A stretch of 64,000 nucleotides of DNA from NCBI GenBank assembly GCA_963765785.1, contig CAVXXW010000010.1, positions 15,192 to 79,191 of the forward strand, in the 5' to 3' direction. The stretch is from AC-32 sp963765785 (GTDB taxonomy: Bacteria; Actinomycetota; Thermoleophilia; Gaiellales; Gaiellaceae). A model generated the notes under the pieces. That model ran no database searches. It was not told the origin of the DNA and saw only the letters and a list, made by a program, of their open reading frames with translations. This document shows, piece after piece, positions 36,069 through 44,992 of this stretch. The stretch's first letter is position 1. Each line of letters begins with the position of its first letter. Position numbers and translations under genes: made by a program.

Positions 36069-37934
36069 ATGGCGCTCGCCGTTCGTGCTGATCGAGGAGG
36101 GCAAGTCGTGTCCGCAACAGCTGCACCGCGGGCGCGCTACCTGCCGATCGCCGAGCACGGCCTGATCGGCGACCTGCACACGGTCGCGCTCGTCGGTACC
36201 GACGGGACGATCGACTGGTACTGCTGCCCGCGCTTCGACTCGCCGAGCGTCTTCGCAGCGATCCTCGACGCCGATCGTGGCGGGCTGTTCCGCATCTCGC
36301 CCGACTGTGACGGCTGGAGTTCCAAACAGCTCTACCTCCCCGACACCAACGTCCTGATCACGCGCTTCCTGATGCCCGACGGAGTCGGAGAGGTACAGGA
36401 CTTCATGCCGCCGCCGCGCAGCGGCGAGGCAGCCCATCGCCACCGCATGATCCGGCGGGTCCTCGCCGTGCGCGGGCAGATGCGCTTCGTCGTCGAGGTC
36501 GCCCCGCGCTTCGACTACGCGCGCGCCCGCCACGAGGTCGCCCTCACCCCGCACGGTGCGCTCTTCCACTCTTCCGAACTGACACTCGGCCTCTCGACGC
36601 GTTGCCCACTCGAGATCGCCGACGACCGCGACGTCCGCGCACGCATCGAGCTCCGGGCCGGGGAGACGGCCACCTTCGTGCTCGAGCGCGTCGAGCCGGA
36701 GGGAACGCCGGTGCCCTACTCCGATGCCGAGATCGCCGCCGAGTTCGACGCCACCGTCGAGTTCTGGCGGCGTTGGCTCAGCCGCTCGCACTACGGCGGA
36801 CGGTGGCGCGAGACAGTGCATCGCTCGGCGCTCACACTCAAGCTGCTCACCTACGCGCCCACCGGCGCGATCGTGGCCGCCCCCACCACCAGCCTGCCGG
36901 AGCAGCTCGGCGGCGCACGCAACTGGGACTACCGCTACACGTGGATGCGCGACTCCGCCTTCACGGTCTACGGACTGCTGAGGCTCGGGTTCACGGAAGA
37001 GGCGGGCGCGTTCATGGGCTGGCTGGAGGGGCGCGTCAGCCACGCGGGCAAGAGCGAGTCGGGCCCGCTGCAGGTCATGTACGGCATCGACGGACGGGAT
37101 GACCTGCCCGAGGAGGAGCTCTCGCACCTGGAGGGGTACATGGGCTCGGCGCCGGTGCGGATCGGCAACCGGGCAGCGACCCAGCTGCAGCTCGACATCT
37201 ACGGCGAGCTGATGGATTCCGTCTACCTCTGCAACAAGTACGGGCTGCCGATCTACCACGACGGCTGGATCGAGCTCACACGCAACCTCGAATGGCTGAT
37301 CGACCACTGGGACCAGCCCGACGAGGGGATCTGGGAGACGCGCGGCGGCCGCCGCGACTACACCCACTCGCGGCTCATGAGCTGGGTCGCCGTAGAGCGC
37401 GCGATCCGCGTCGCCCACCAGCGCGGCCTACCCGCCGACATTCCCCGCTGGAGCGCGGTCCGCGACCGCATCTACAACCAGATCATGGAACGCGGCTGGC
37501 ATCCCGCCCGCCAAGCGTTCGTGCAGCACTACGACAGCGACGTACTCGACGCCTCCCTGCTGCTCATGCCCCTCTGCAAGTTCATCGCGCCCACCGACCC
37601 ACGCTGGACCTCCACGCTCGACGCCATCAGCGCGGAACTGGTCTCCGACAGCCTCGTCTACCGCTACCACGTCGACGCGGCGCCGGACGGGCTCGCCGGC
37701 GAGGAAGCGACCTTCTCGCTCTGCTCCTTCTGGTGGGTCGAGGCGCTGACCCGGTCCGGGCGACTCGACGAGGCACGACTGGCCTTCGAAAAGATGCTCA
37801 CCTACGCCAACCACCTCGGGCTCTATGCAGAGGAGATCGGGCCAACCGGCGAGCAGCTCGGCAACTTCCCCCAGGCCTTCACGCACCTGGCACTGATCAG
37901 CGCCGCCTTCAACCTGGACCGCCAGCTCGGATGA
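36069..37934 (+). CDS. GH15 family glucoamylase/trehalase-type hydrolase (about 608-621 aa)
   Basis: The actinobacterial GH15 plan: N-terminal beta-sandwich (YLPIAEHGLIGDLHTVALVG, TIDWYCCPRFDSPSVFAAIL) then an (alpha/alpha)6 barrel with GGARNWDYRYTWMRDSAFTV, DEGIWETRGG (general acid Glu) and EEATFSLCSFWWVEALTR (base Glu). Related enzymes cleave trehalose or glucans. No signal peptide, so cytoplasmic. GTG 36108 (VSATAAPRARYLP) is an alternative start closer to the homology. Confidence 0.92.
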   Translation: MALAVRADRGGQVVSATAAPRARYLPIAEHGLIGDLHTVALVGTDGTIDWYCCPRFDSPSVFAAILDADRGGLFRISPDCDGWSSKQLYLPDTNVLITRFLMPDGVGEVQDFMPPPRSGEAAHRHRMIRRVLAVRGQMRFVVEVAPRFDYARARHEVALTPHGALFHSSELTLGLSTRCPLEIADDRDVRARIELRAGETATFVLERVEPEGTPVPYSDAEIAAEFDATVEFWRRWLSRSHYGGRWRETVHRSALTLKLLTYAPTGAIVAAPTTSLPEQLGGARNWDYRYTWMRDSAFTVYGLLRLGFTEEAGAFMGWLEGRVSHAGKSESGPLQVMYGIDGRDDLPEEELSHLEGYMGSAPVRIGNRAATQLQLDIYGELMDSVYLCNKYGLPIYHDGWIELTRNLEWLIDHWDQPDEGIWETRGGRRDYTHSRLMSWVAVERAIRVAHQRGLPADIPRWSAVRDRIYNQIMERGWHPARQAFVQHYDSDVLDASLLLMPLCKFIAPTDPRWTSTLDAISAELVSDSLVYRYHVDAAPDGLAGEEATFSLCSFWWVEALTRSGRLDEARLAFEKMLTYANHLGLYAEEIGPTGEQLGNFPQAFTHLALISAAFNLDRQLG

Positions 37935-38061
37935 TCATCGGGGAGCTCGTGCTCCTGCGGCGCGGCCTTGGAAGTGATCGAAACGACCGGGGACGCATAT
38001 CGGTCCTCGATGACCGCCAGCTACGACCCCGGGCGGTTGGGCGCGTATCGGCTGCGGCCCC

Positions 38062-38523
38062 TTAGCTCGACGATGCTTTGCTCCCCCAGTAGCGGTTGAG
38101 AGCACCCTGGGTCTTGATCGTCCAGACGAACCAGCCCACGAGCGGCAAGAGGATCCACAGCCCTGTCCAGCCGGTCATGGGCGCCTCTCGCCCGTCGTCG
38201 CGATACATGTTCCCGATCTCCGACGGCATGACGAACCAGTTGATCGGGTTGAAGATGATCGCGATGAGAAGGCCGAGGATGCCGCCGATGCCGTTGCCGG
38301 TGTGGCCCTTCATCTCCTCGAAGTTCTTGTAATACCAGTACAGGTGGTAGATGCCGAACGTCACGATCGAGAGAACGATCACGAAGAGAATGCCGCGCGG
38401 CCTCCCGATGGGGCCCTGCGCACGCATCGGGGGGACCGGCAGAGGCGGTTGGACGACCGCGTCCGACGGCGGAGTGGGCTCTGCCAAACCTGAGGTGGTG
38501 GGCTCTTCGGGGGTCTCGCTCAC
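38062..38523 (-). CDS. DUF4234-type membrane protein (153 aa)
   Basis: A Pro-rich N-terminus (~35 residues) precedes GRPRGILFVIVLSIVTFGIY and HLYWYYKNFEEMKGHTGNGI, the hallmark of DUF4234 (helix ending GIY-x3-W). Two more helices follow (GGILGLLIAIIFNPINWFVM; WILLPLVGWFVWTI). Function unknown. Confidence 0.85.
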   Translation of the reverse strand: MSETPEEPTTSGLAEPTPPSDAVVQPPLPVPPMRAQGPIGRPRGILFVIVLSIVTFGIYHLYWYYKNFEEMKGHTGNGIGGILGLLIAIIFNPINWFVMPSEIGNMYRDDGREAPMTGWTGLWILLPLVGWFVWTIKTQGALNRYWGSKASSS

Positions 38524-38589
38524 AACAGACCACCTCCGCCGTAGGCACGACGCGGGTCAGGAAGTCCCTCTCTCCCGGGCCGCGATGGA

Positions 38590-38838
38590 CTAGACCTCAG
38601 ATCCTAACGGGCGGACGCCGTGGCGGCTGACCTGACCCCAGCTACGACGGTTGGTGACAGCTCCTAGCAAGCGGGTGCGCCCTTCGAACACGGACGTTGT
38701 GATCCCGAGGATGGAGTTCTCATCGTTCGGATCGCGCGGGTTCAGCGGGTGGTTCGCGACCGGGTCGGTCCGAGCATCCCCGGGTACATGACGACGGCGT
38801 CCGCGCCGACCGCCGTCGAACATGGCGACCAAGGACAA
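38590..38838 (-). CDS. Doubtful small frame
   Basis: The second half, NHPLNPRDPNDENSILGITT, SVFEGRTRLLGAVTNRRSWG and QVSRHGVRPLGSEV, reads like real protein, while the first 30 residues (GGRRGRRRHVPGDAR) do not. It may be a 5'-damaged gene fragment. No family recognised. Confidence 0.35.
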   Translation of the reverse strand: MSLVAMFDGGRRGRRRHVPGDARTDPVANHPLNPRDPNDENSILGITTSVFEGRTRLLGAVTNRRSWGQVSRHGVRPLGSEV

Positions 38839-38842
38839 GGGG

Positions 38843-39379
38843 TCAGCCCAGTTGCTTGCAGGCCCTCTCGCTCTTGAATGCAGACGCGAGGGAGCCGCCG
38901 GCGCTCTGAATCGCTTTGACCGTCGACTGCGCGGTGCTCTGGAGCGTCTGGAACTGCGGCACTACGGTCGACAGCGCCGACACCATCTGCGCAACAGTCG
39001 CGTTTGCGGGAAGCTTCGAAGTAGCCGATTTCACGGCCGCACTCGTTGTCTGGACCTGCGAGGCCAGCTGGTCAATCTGCTTCTTCGCCGTCTGGCCCTC
39101 GGAGGTGTCCGGTGGCGGCACCGCCTTGATCTGCAAGGTCAGCTTCTTGGTAGCGCTCGCGAATTGGCTCAGCTTTGCGTCGAGCGACGCCTTCGTGATC
39201 CCCCCGGTGGGTACGGTCGCGAGGCTCTTGACCTCCGTTGCCCAGGTGCCAATCGCCGTGCAGACACCGTTCGCGTATGCCTCGTTCGCCTTCTTGTCGG
39301 AGTTGCCGCCGCCGCCGCAACCCGCAGCGGCGAGGGCCAGAACCGACAGAAGCACCGCGACCGTAACCGCGCGTCTCAC
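38843..39379 (-). CDS. Lipoprotein (178 aa)
   Basis: GTG 39379; signal sequence VTVAVLLSVLALAAAGC with lipobox LAAAGC, then a Gly-rich stretch and a long Ser/Thr/Ala/Gln helical domain (LDAKLSQFASATKKLTLQIK; QIDQLASQVQTTSAAVKSAT). A single Cys pair is possible (GVCTAI...RACKQLG). Anchored to the outer face of the membrane; an envelope or sensing role is a guess. Confidence 0.8.
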   Translation of the reverse strand: MRRAVTVAVLLSVLALAAAGCGGGGNSDKKANEAYANGVCTAIGTWATEVKSLATVPTGGITKASLDAKLSQFASATKKLTLQIKAVPPPDTSEGQTAKKQIDQLASQVQTTSAAVKSATSKLPANATVAQMVSALSTVVPQFQTLQSTAQSTVKAIQSAGGSLASAFKSERACKQLG

Positions 39380-39421
39380 GGCCAGAGTCTAGCTCGGGGC
39401 GCAACCAGATCCAGATGACCT

Positions 39422-39604
39422 GTGAAGCCGCCCGGCACGACCGGCGGCGACTTCCCCTACGGGCTGTACGCCTGGACGGAGGATGGCGACCGGGTCTACG
39501 GGATCATGCACGGCGATGACTGCTTCGCCGTCCCACACGACGATGCGCCGCGGAGTTCCAGAGTGAGCCGTTTCCGGTGCCGGACGGCGCGCCGAGCCTA
39601 CTAG
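39422..39604 (+). CDS. Small protein, possibly frame-broken (60 aa)
   Basis: GTG 39422 gives GGDFPYGLYAWTEDGDRVYG then IMHGDDCFAVPHDDAP, which looks coding. A one-base change after this would give EFQSEPFPVPDGAPSLL, which looks like the true end. No family recognised. Confidence 0.4.
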   Translation: MKPPGTTGGDFPYGLYAWTEDGDRVYGIMHGDDCFAVPHDDAPRSSRVSRFRCRTARRAY

Positions 39605-39720
39605 GGCCAGCGCGACCAGTCCTTGACCTTGTCGGTGTGAGGTGGGACGCTGCTTCGCGGACGCGGGTGGCGGAGGCTGCAGGAAACGGCAGGAGACGGC
39701 ACGCTTCCGATTGAGCGACG

Positions 39721-40017
39721 ATGGAAGCCCACTACACCCACACCACCTGGCACGTGAGAGAGGGGAACGAGGAGGAGTTCGTTCGCCGCTGGGGAGAATG
39801 GGCCGAGTGGAGCCGCCGCCAGGGACTCGTCGAGGACGCGCTCCTGCTGCGCGACGCCGAGGATCCGCAGAGGTTCGTCAGCTTCGGGCCGTGGGAAAGC
39901 GTGGGCGCGATCGCCGGTTGGCGCGCGCTCCCGGGCTACCAGGAGCGGGTCGACCGCCTGCGCCGCGTCGTCGACGGCTTCGAGCCGCGCACACTCGAAG
40001 TTGTGGCGCGACGCTGA
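39721..40017 (+). CDS. Antibiotic biosynthesis monooxygenase (ABM) fold protein (98 aa)
   Basis: Dimeric alpha+beta barrel pattern: EAHYTHTTWHVREGNEEEFV, RRWGEWAEWSRRQGL, RFVSFGPWESVGAIAGWRAL. Members are small monooxygenases or heme-degrading enzymes, or mere stress proteins. Alone in its transcript, followed by 383 bases without a gene. Confidence 0.75.
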   Translation: MEAHYTHTTWHVREGNEEEFVRRWGEWAEWSRRQGLVEDALLLRDAEDPQRFVSFGPWESVGAIAGWRALPGYQERVDRLRRVVDGFEPRTLEVVARR

Positions 40018-40400
40018 GACGATAGGCGCCCGAGCGAACCGCCCAAGTGACGGAGTGACGCAGAGTGAACGTCACCCCAAACTGCCGTACAGGGCAGGGC
40101 CGGAGCGGTGAGCCACCGGACCGGATCGTCGAGCTCTAACTGATAGCCGCCCCCGACAAGGTCAGCGCGCTGACGAACCCGTAAACGTCCTTCGTGAGTC
40201 GAACACGCTTACGACGCGGGGGTCAGCGAGCTTAGGGCGAAGGACGCTCGCGTGGGCCAGTGTTCGGGAATGCCCTCTGAGGACGTGAGGCTCGTTGTCG
40301 CCGGAGCAGATGAGTCTTCGGTGGCCTGTCAGTCTCTATCTCGTCCGGATCCGTAAGCGGCTAGAAGGTCCACGTCCGCAGTAACGACCCCAGGAGGCAC
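40018..40400. other. Intergenic region with a hairpin and repeat copy 1
   Basis: No gene seen. CGTCCTTCG at about 40,186 pairs with CGAAGGACG at about 40,237. The direct repeat TGGGCCAGTGTTCGGGAATG starts at 40,253. The last bases hold the AGGAGG of the S51 peptidase. Confidence 0.5.
40253..40281 (+). repeat. 29-base direct repeat, copy 1 of 3
   Basis: TGGGCCAGTGTTCGGGAATG then CCCTCTGAG. The same element starts at 41,113 and 41,915, all on the same strand, so it brackets the S51 peptidase gene and the hemolysin III gene. Copies 1 and 3 also share GGCCTGTCAGTC about 50-70 bases on. Confidence 0.7.
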
Positions 40401-41084
40401 ATGAAGCTTCTTCTCACTTCCGCTGGCATAAAGAACGCGAGCATCCAGGACGCGCTGGTCGAGCTGCTGAACAAGCCGATCGCCGAATCCGATGCCCTCT
40501 GCATTCCGACGGCGTTGTACGGGCATCCCATGGCCGGTCCTCGCCAGGCGTGGCGGTGCATCAGCGGGCAGGAGCCTGGCACTCCCACGGTTGGGCTGGG
40601 CTGGAAGTCCGTGGGCGTGCTGGAGCTCACCGCACTGCCGAGCCTCGACGCGGAGCGCTGGGTCCCGCTCGTTCGAGAGACGGACGTCCTGCTCGTCGAG
40701 GGGGGCGACGCCGCGTACCTGTGCCACTGGCTGCGGGCGTCCGGCCTGGCAGACCTCCTGCCGTCGCTGGACGAGACGGTCTGGGTCGGCGTGAGCGCCG
40801 GGAGCATGGTGATGACCCCTCGAGTCGGAGAGGACTTCGTCACATGGCATTCACCGGGCGGCGACAGAACGCTGGGCATGGTCGATTTCTCGATCTTCCC
40901 CCACCTCGAAAATCCGGACCTGCCGACAAACACCATGGCCGCTGCCGAACGGTGGGCCGCCGGAATGTCGGGGCCTGCGTATGCGATCGACGATGAGACC
41001 GCCATCAAAGTCGTCGACGGCACGGTCGAGGTCATCTCCGAGGGGAACTGGCAGCTATTCACCCCCAGCCTGGTAGCAAGCTAA
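40401..41084 (+). CDS. Peptidase family S51 (dipeptidase E-like, 227 aa)
   Basis: Serine peptidase with a class-I amidotransferase-like fold. WVGVSAGSMVM holds the nucleophile Ser; LLVEGGDAAYLCHWL is the N-terminal GGN/GGD loop. AGGAGG precedes ATG 40401. It probably cleaves Asp-X dipeptides or acts on a related small substrate in the cytoplasm. Bracketed by repeat copies 1 and 2. Confidence 0.88.
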   Translation: MKLLLTSAGIKNASIQDALVELLNKPIAESDALCIPTALYGHPMAGPRQAWRCISGQEPGTPTVGLGWKSVGVLELTALPSLDAERWVPLVRETDVLLVEGGDAAYLCHWLRASGLADLLPSLDETVWVGVSAGSMVMTPRVGEDFVTWHSPGGDRTLGMVDFSIFPHLENPDLPTNTMAAAERWAAGMSGPAYAIDDETAIKVVDGTVEVISEGNWQLFTPSLVAS

Positions 41085-41112
41085 TCGGGTCAAGGAGACA
41101 TGCTCGCTCGCC

Positions 41113-41141
41113 TGGGCCAGTGTTCCGGAATGACCCCTGAG
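41113..41141 (+). repeat. 29-base direct repeat, copy 2 of 3
   Basis: TGGGCCAGTGTTCCGGAATG then ACCCCTGAG; also preceded by GCTCGC like copy 1. Lies 28 bases after the S51 stop. Confidence 0.7.
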
Positions 41142-41195
41142 CTTTGGCTGGGGCGGATGGTGCCGCACGCCCGTGTTGGCCGCGCTTCCGGATCT

Positions 41196-41858
41196 CTACG
41201 CAACCCGGACTACGAAGAACGCGACGGCCACGTATTGGCAGGCGAGCGCAACGATCGTGAGCGCGTGGAAAAGCTCGTGGTAACCGAAGACCCGCGGCAG
41301 TGGATCTGGTTTCTTCATCCCGTAGACAACAGCACCCGCGGTGTAGGCGAGGCCACCGGCGGCGAGGAGGATGACAGCGGCGATTCCTTCGCGGTGCACG
41401 AATTGCGGTAAGACGATGACGCCGACCCAACCGAGCACTAGGCCTAGTAGGGCCGACAACCATCTGGGAGCGGCAACCCAGCAGAACTTGGAGAGCGCCG
41501 CCGCGATTGCGCCTGACCAGACGACGGCCAGCACAGTTGTCCTCCAGGCGCCGCTAAGGCTGATCAGCGCGACTGGCGTGTAAGTGCCCGCGATCAGCAG
41601 GAAGATCCCGGCGTGGTCGGCGCGTCGCATCCACCGTCGCGCGCTGGGGCTCCAGGTGATGCGGTGGTAGAGAGTGCTCGTTCCGAGCATCAAGGCCGCC
41701 GAAGCTGCGAAGACGCTGGCGGGTAGAACACGTGATTCGCGCGAGAACGCGACCAGCAGGACGCCAACCACGAGGGAGGCAGCAAAGGCGACCCCGTGAA
41801 GTGCGCCGCGTAGCAGCGGACGCTCGATAGCGACCGGTGGCTCGGGGGCGAGTTGCAT
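41196..41858 (-). CDS. Hemolysin III family membrane protein (PAQR fold, 220 aa)
   Basis: Seven hydrophobic segments. Family signatures: LRGALHGVAFAASLVVGVLL, TLYHRITWSPSARRWMRRAD, HAGIFLLIAGTYTPVALISL, and the C-terminal GYHELFHALTIVALACQY with the His pair that binds metal in PAQR proteins. Called hemolysin III by family name; lysis is not implied. Lies between repeat copies 2 and 3. Confidence 0.9.
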   Translation of the reverse strand: MQLAPEPPVAIERPLLRGALHGVAFAASLVVGVLLVAFSRESRVLPASVFAASAALMLGTSTLYHRITWSPSARRWMRRADHAGIFLLIAGTYTPVALISLSGAWRTTVLAVVWSGAIAAALSKFCWVAAPRWLSALLGLVLGWVGVIVLPQFVHREGIAAVILLAAGGLAYTAGAVVYGMKKPDPLPRVFGYHELFHALTIVALACQYVAVAFFVVRVA

Positions 41859-41914
41859 GTCTTAAGGCTAGTGAGGCACCGTGGTCGTCGCCACGAGGGT
41901 GAATAACCCTGGGC

Positions 41915-41944
41915 TGGGCCAGTGTTCGGGAATGACCCCCTGAG
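41915..41944 (+). repeat. 30-base direct repeat, copy 3 of 3
   Basis: TGGGCCAGTGTTCGGGAATG then ACCCCCTGAG, upstream of the hemolysin III gene on the opposite side. Confidence 0.7.
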
Positions 41945-41960
41945 GCCGTTCTCGCCTCGC

Positions 41961-42373
41961 TCAGCGGCGGCCTGTCAGTCGCGCGTGCGGGTGTTGTGCG
42001 CGGATGTTGGTCAGCGCGAGGTTGGCGGCGGTTCGGGGTAGGAACTCGTACGTGGAGAAGCGGGTGATGTTGCCGTCGACCCGTATCTCGACCGGGTAGT
42101 AGGTCCTGGGATCGACATAGGCGTCGATCACGACGACGTTCCCGCGCGGCTCCCCGATGGCGACTCGCGCTGTGCCCGTCGCGAGGAAGTTGCGACCGGC
42201 TCGACTCGAGCAGGGTGTGGTGACGATCATCACCTCTCCCAGTAGAAGGACAGCGGGACGAGGTAGGGCCGTCCGGCACTGGTCGCGGTCGCGACCCAGG
42301 CGTCCACCTCGGTCCGCAACGCCTCCAGCGTGTCCTTGACCCGCTGGATGGCGGCGCTGGCGTGAGGTGTCAT
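41961..42373 (-). pseudogene. Chimeric relic: PPOX-like N-terminus joined to another protein's C-terminus
   Basis: ATG 42373 reads VDAWVATATSAGRPYLVPLS and FYW, a pyridoxamine-oxidase-like flavin fold. One base is then missing; the next frame gives EVMIVTTPCSSRAGRNFLAT and GTARVAIG (PPOX). From about VVVIDAYVDPRTYYPVEIRV onward, STYEFLPRTAANLALTNIRA and QHPHARLTG look like the end of an unrelated secreted-protein family. A frame break plus a joint within 400 bases argues for decay. Confidence 0.55.
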
Positions 42374-42401
42374 GCTGCCGGTGGCTCCTCGAAGGCGGCG
42401 C

Positions 42402-43463
42402 ATGAGGCAAACTCCAACGTTGGATCTCCAGCCGGAGCGGGATCCGCTGGCGACGATCGCCGTCTCGGCTGCACCGGTCGTGCTCGAGGGTCGCTATCGG
42501 CTGCTGATGCGAGCGCTCTGGCAGCTTCGACACTCACGGAGGACGCGTTGGGGATTCGGCCTGGGGTCGGTTGCCGTCATGCTCGTGCTCGCGCTCTTGG
42601 CTGTCCGTCATTTTGCGACCACTTCCTGGCCGCTTTCGCACGGCCAGCCAGGCTCGCTCGTGGCAGCGGGGCTGCTGCTTCTTCTCGCCCAGGCGCTCAA
42701 GGCATTCGGGTGGGGACGGCTGTTTACGAGCCGTGAGCGGCCCTCTGCGTTCGCGCTTCTTGCTGGCAACGGCGGCGCGGCGCTGATCGGTGTCGTGCTT
42801 CCGGGCCGCTTTGACGATGCGATGAGGATCGCGGTGGTGCGCCGCTACCCAGGGTGCCCTGCCGGTCTGCGGGCAATCAGCCTCTCGCTGGTCATGCTCG
42901 GACTGATCGATAGCGCCGCGCTGGCGCCGCTCGCCGCCGTCGCCGTTGCCTTTCCATCAGCCGGGCTCGCTGCACGCGCCGCGCTCGCATTGGTAGCGGC
43001 CGCCGGGGTCGCTGCCGCCGCAGTGATCGTGGCCCTGCCACGACTCGCCGAGAGTAAGCGCGCCCTACGCTTCCGGCTCGGCCGCTGGTTGAGCCCGCGC
43101 ACGACTTCGCTGTACCGCGCCATACAGGCGTGGGCGTTCGTCTTCGGCTGCTGGCTCCTCCGCGGAGTCGCGTTCTTCATCCTCCTCGGCACGCTCGGAC
43201 TGGGTTACTCGCTCCCACTCGCGCTTCTCTTTCTCTGCGCCGGCGCAGCCGCGGCGGCGCTGCCGATCGGGCCAGCGGGCGCAGCCACCCAGGCCGGTGC
43301 GGGAACCGCCGCCCTGGCTGCCGCGGGCATCGGAGCGTCGCAGGCGCTTGCTGCGTCTGTCTCGGTCGGCGCGCTCGGAGTCTTCTCCGGAGCAGCCGTT
43401 CTGCTCTTCGCCTTTGCTTGGCGGACCGGTCAGACGCTGCTTTCTGCCCGGACCACAGCCTAG
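42402..43463 (+). CDS. Lysylphosphatidylglycerol synthase-like TM protein (UPF0104 type, about 353 aa)
   Basis: Multiple hydrophobic helices: FGLGSVAVMLVLALLAVRHF, SLVAAGLLLLLAQALKAFGW, NGGAALIGVVLPGRFDDAMR (the conserved loop), AVAFPSAGLAARAALALVAA and a Gly/Ala-rich end, PIGPAGAATQAGAGTAALAA. This matches the AglD/UPF0104 flippase-like domain of lipid-modifying proteins; the catalytic LPG synthase part is absent. The start may be ATG 42402 or 42372. Confidence 0.75.
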   Translation: MRQTPTLDLQPERDPLATIAVSAAPVVLEGRYRLLMRALWQLRHSRRTRWGFGLGSVAVMLVLALLAVRHFATTSWPLSHGQPGSLVAAGLLLLLAQALKAFGWGRLFTSRERPSAFALLAGNGGAALIGVVLPGRFDDAMRIAVVRRYPGCPAGLRAISLSLVMLGLIDSAALAPLAAVAVAFPSAGLAARAALALVAAAGVAAAAVIVALPRLAESKRALRFRLGRWLSPRTTSLYRAIQAWAFVFGCWLLRGVAFFILLGTLGLGYSLPLALLFLCAGAAAAALPIGPAGAATQAGAGTAALAAAGIGASQALAASVSVGALGVFSGAAVLLFAFAWRTGQTLLSARTTA

Positions 43464-43653
43464 TCGCCCTCGCACCACGGATCTGCCGCCGGGCTCGACG
43501 GATCGGCGCTCGACCGACGTGGGCGGGAAAGAAGCCAGACCGGAAAAGCGGGAGGCGGCCGACCGGGCCGCCTCCCTTTGTGCTCGAGGCGCCGTGCAGT
43601 GGAAGAGCATCGGACTCGTTGCAGGCACACCGTGGCGCTGAGTTCCTGCGGCG

Positions 43654-44442
43654 CTAGATGGCGTGCAGTGCGGCGAGTCGTGCGAGGGTCGCGCGAGCCT
43701 CGTTCGGCGCACGCACTGCCGGCAGAGGTTGTTCCTCGAATGACATGTCCGGGCGGAACGCGTCCCGCCCGACGATCCGTCCGTCGTTCACCGCGAGCAC
43801 GGATCCCTCACGCACCTCGCGCTTACGGAGCTTGACGGACGAATACTCCTCGACCAAGTCCAGCGCGGCGCGCGTCGACGCGAAGAAGAGCTCCTGCGTC
43901 GAGGTGCCGATCCACAGCGGCCGGCCCATCCCACGGGCAAGCAGCAGCTCCTCCCGGCCTTCGTCCAGCCAGGCCGTCGCCATCGAGCCGACCAGCCGCT
44001 CGAGCGCGACGGCGGTGCGTCCCCGAAACTGCTCGGCGAGCGCGAAGATCAGCTCGGAGTCGACGGTCATGCTGGGCTCGGCACGCGTGATGCCGTGGGC
44101 TGCGAACAGCTCGTCGTCGTTGGCGATGGTGCCGTTGTGTATCCCGACGACCGCTCCGTGGCGGATCGGATGGTTGTTGGCCAGGACACGCGGATGACCC
44201 TTTGTGCAGTCCCGGACGTGCACGAGGAGCTGTGTAGCGGTTTGGGGCACCTCGATGCGGTCGAGGAACTCGCTTGCGCCCGTGCGCTGCTTGTGCACCG
44301 TGACCTTCGAGTCGTCACCGCGGTAGGCGAAGCCCACTGAGTCCGCCCCGCGCTCGGCGATGCCTGCGAGTAGTGCGCGGGTCGCCACCGTCCGATCGAC
44401 GGTGCTCTCGAGAGAGAAGCTGTATCCGGCGATCCCGCACAC
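43654..44442 (-). CDS. Class II glutamine amidotransferase domain protein (262 aa)
   Basis: The N-terminal nucleophile Cys2 follows the start (MCGIAGYSF). Other Ntn-hydrolase signatures: AERGADSVGFAYRG, HVRDCTKGHPRVLANNHPIR, GIHNGTIANDDELF (GlnNH2-binding), DSELIFALAEQF. No synthase or PRTase domain follows, so it is a stand-alone glutaminase/YafJ-like domain that may feed ammonia to an unknown partner. GTG 44442. Confidence 0.88.
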   Translation of the reverse strand: MCGIAGYSFSLESTVDRTVATRALLAGIAERGADSVGFAYRGDDSKVTVHKQRTGASEFLDRIEVPQTATQLLVHVRDCTKGHPRVLANNHPIRHGAVVGIHNGTIANDDELFAAHGITRAEPSMTVDSELIFALAEQFRGRTAVALERLVGSMATAWLDEGREELLLARGMGRPLWIGTSTQELFFASTRAALDLVEEYSSVKLRKREVREGSVLAVNDGRIVGRDAFRPDMSFEEQPLPAVRAPNEARATLARLAALHAI

Positions 44443-44680
44443 GAGCCGACCTACCAGTTCTCTTCGGTCGGGCGGTGGAGCGTGCCCTGTCCCGGCCGCG
44501 GAAAGGAAACGGTCGAGGAGGCGATTTCGCCGGAGGGGAGTGACACTGGATTCAGTGTCGCGTCAAGGGAGGCGCCATTCTTGCGGAGGGACGCGGTCGT
44601 TGTGATCGCTCTCATCAGATCCCGCTCGCGCCGCAGAGGGCCCGCGGTTTGCGGACCCTCGCTGCGTCGAGCCGGTGGCT

Positions 44681-44992
44681 TTATGCCCGGACGAAACCGT
44701 TCTTGTGGACGATTACCTCTCCGTCCGTGATCTTCGGCGGATTCGGAAGTGCCGTCTCCAGCTTCTCCTCGCGCACCCAGTTGGATGCGACGCGGGTCGA
44801 CTCGTCGGCCTGCGCCGAAGTGTCGAACAAGCCGATTGAGCTCATGACGCCGTTGCCGGCCTCGATGAGGTAGTAGCCCTCGAAGCCCGGCAGGTTGCTC
44901 AGGCGGGGGAGCAGGGTCTCGTCGACCTTCTTCGTCAGCTCATCGGTGCGACTCTGGTCGACACCCTCATAGCGTCTAACGGTGGCATGCAT
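44681..44992 (-). CDS. ABM-like small monooxygenase-fold protein (103 aa)
   Basis: MHATVRRYEGVDQSRTDELT, LLPRLSNLPGFEGYYLIEAG and MSSIGLFDTSAQADEST form the ferredoxin-like alpha+beta fold. AGGAG precedes ATG 44992. A truncated paralogue with the same leader lies inverted at 46,430-46,724. Possibly a stress or oxidation protein. Confidence 0.75.
   Translation of the reverse strand: MHATVRRYEGVDQSRTDELTKKVDETLLPRLSNLPGFEGYYLIEAGNGVMSSIGLFDTSAQADESTRVASNWVREEKLETALPNPPKITDGEVIVHKNGFVRA

Noticed and set aside
41196..41858. Hemolytic toxin
   Set aside because: Hemolysin III is a family name for PAQR-type membrane proteins; no secretion or pore evidence.
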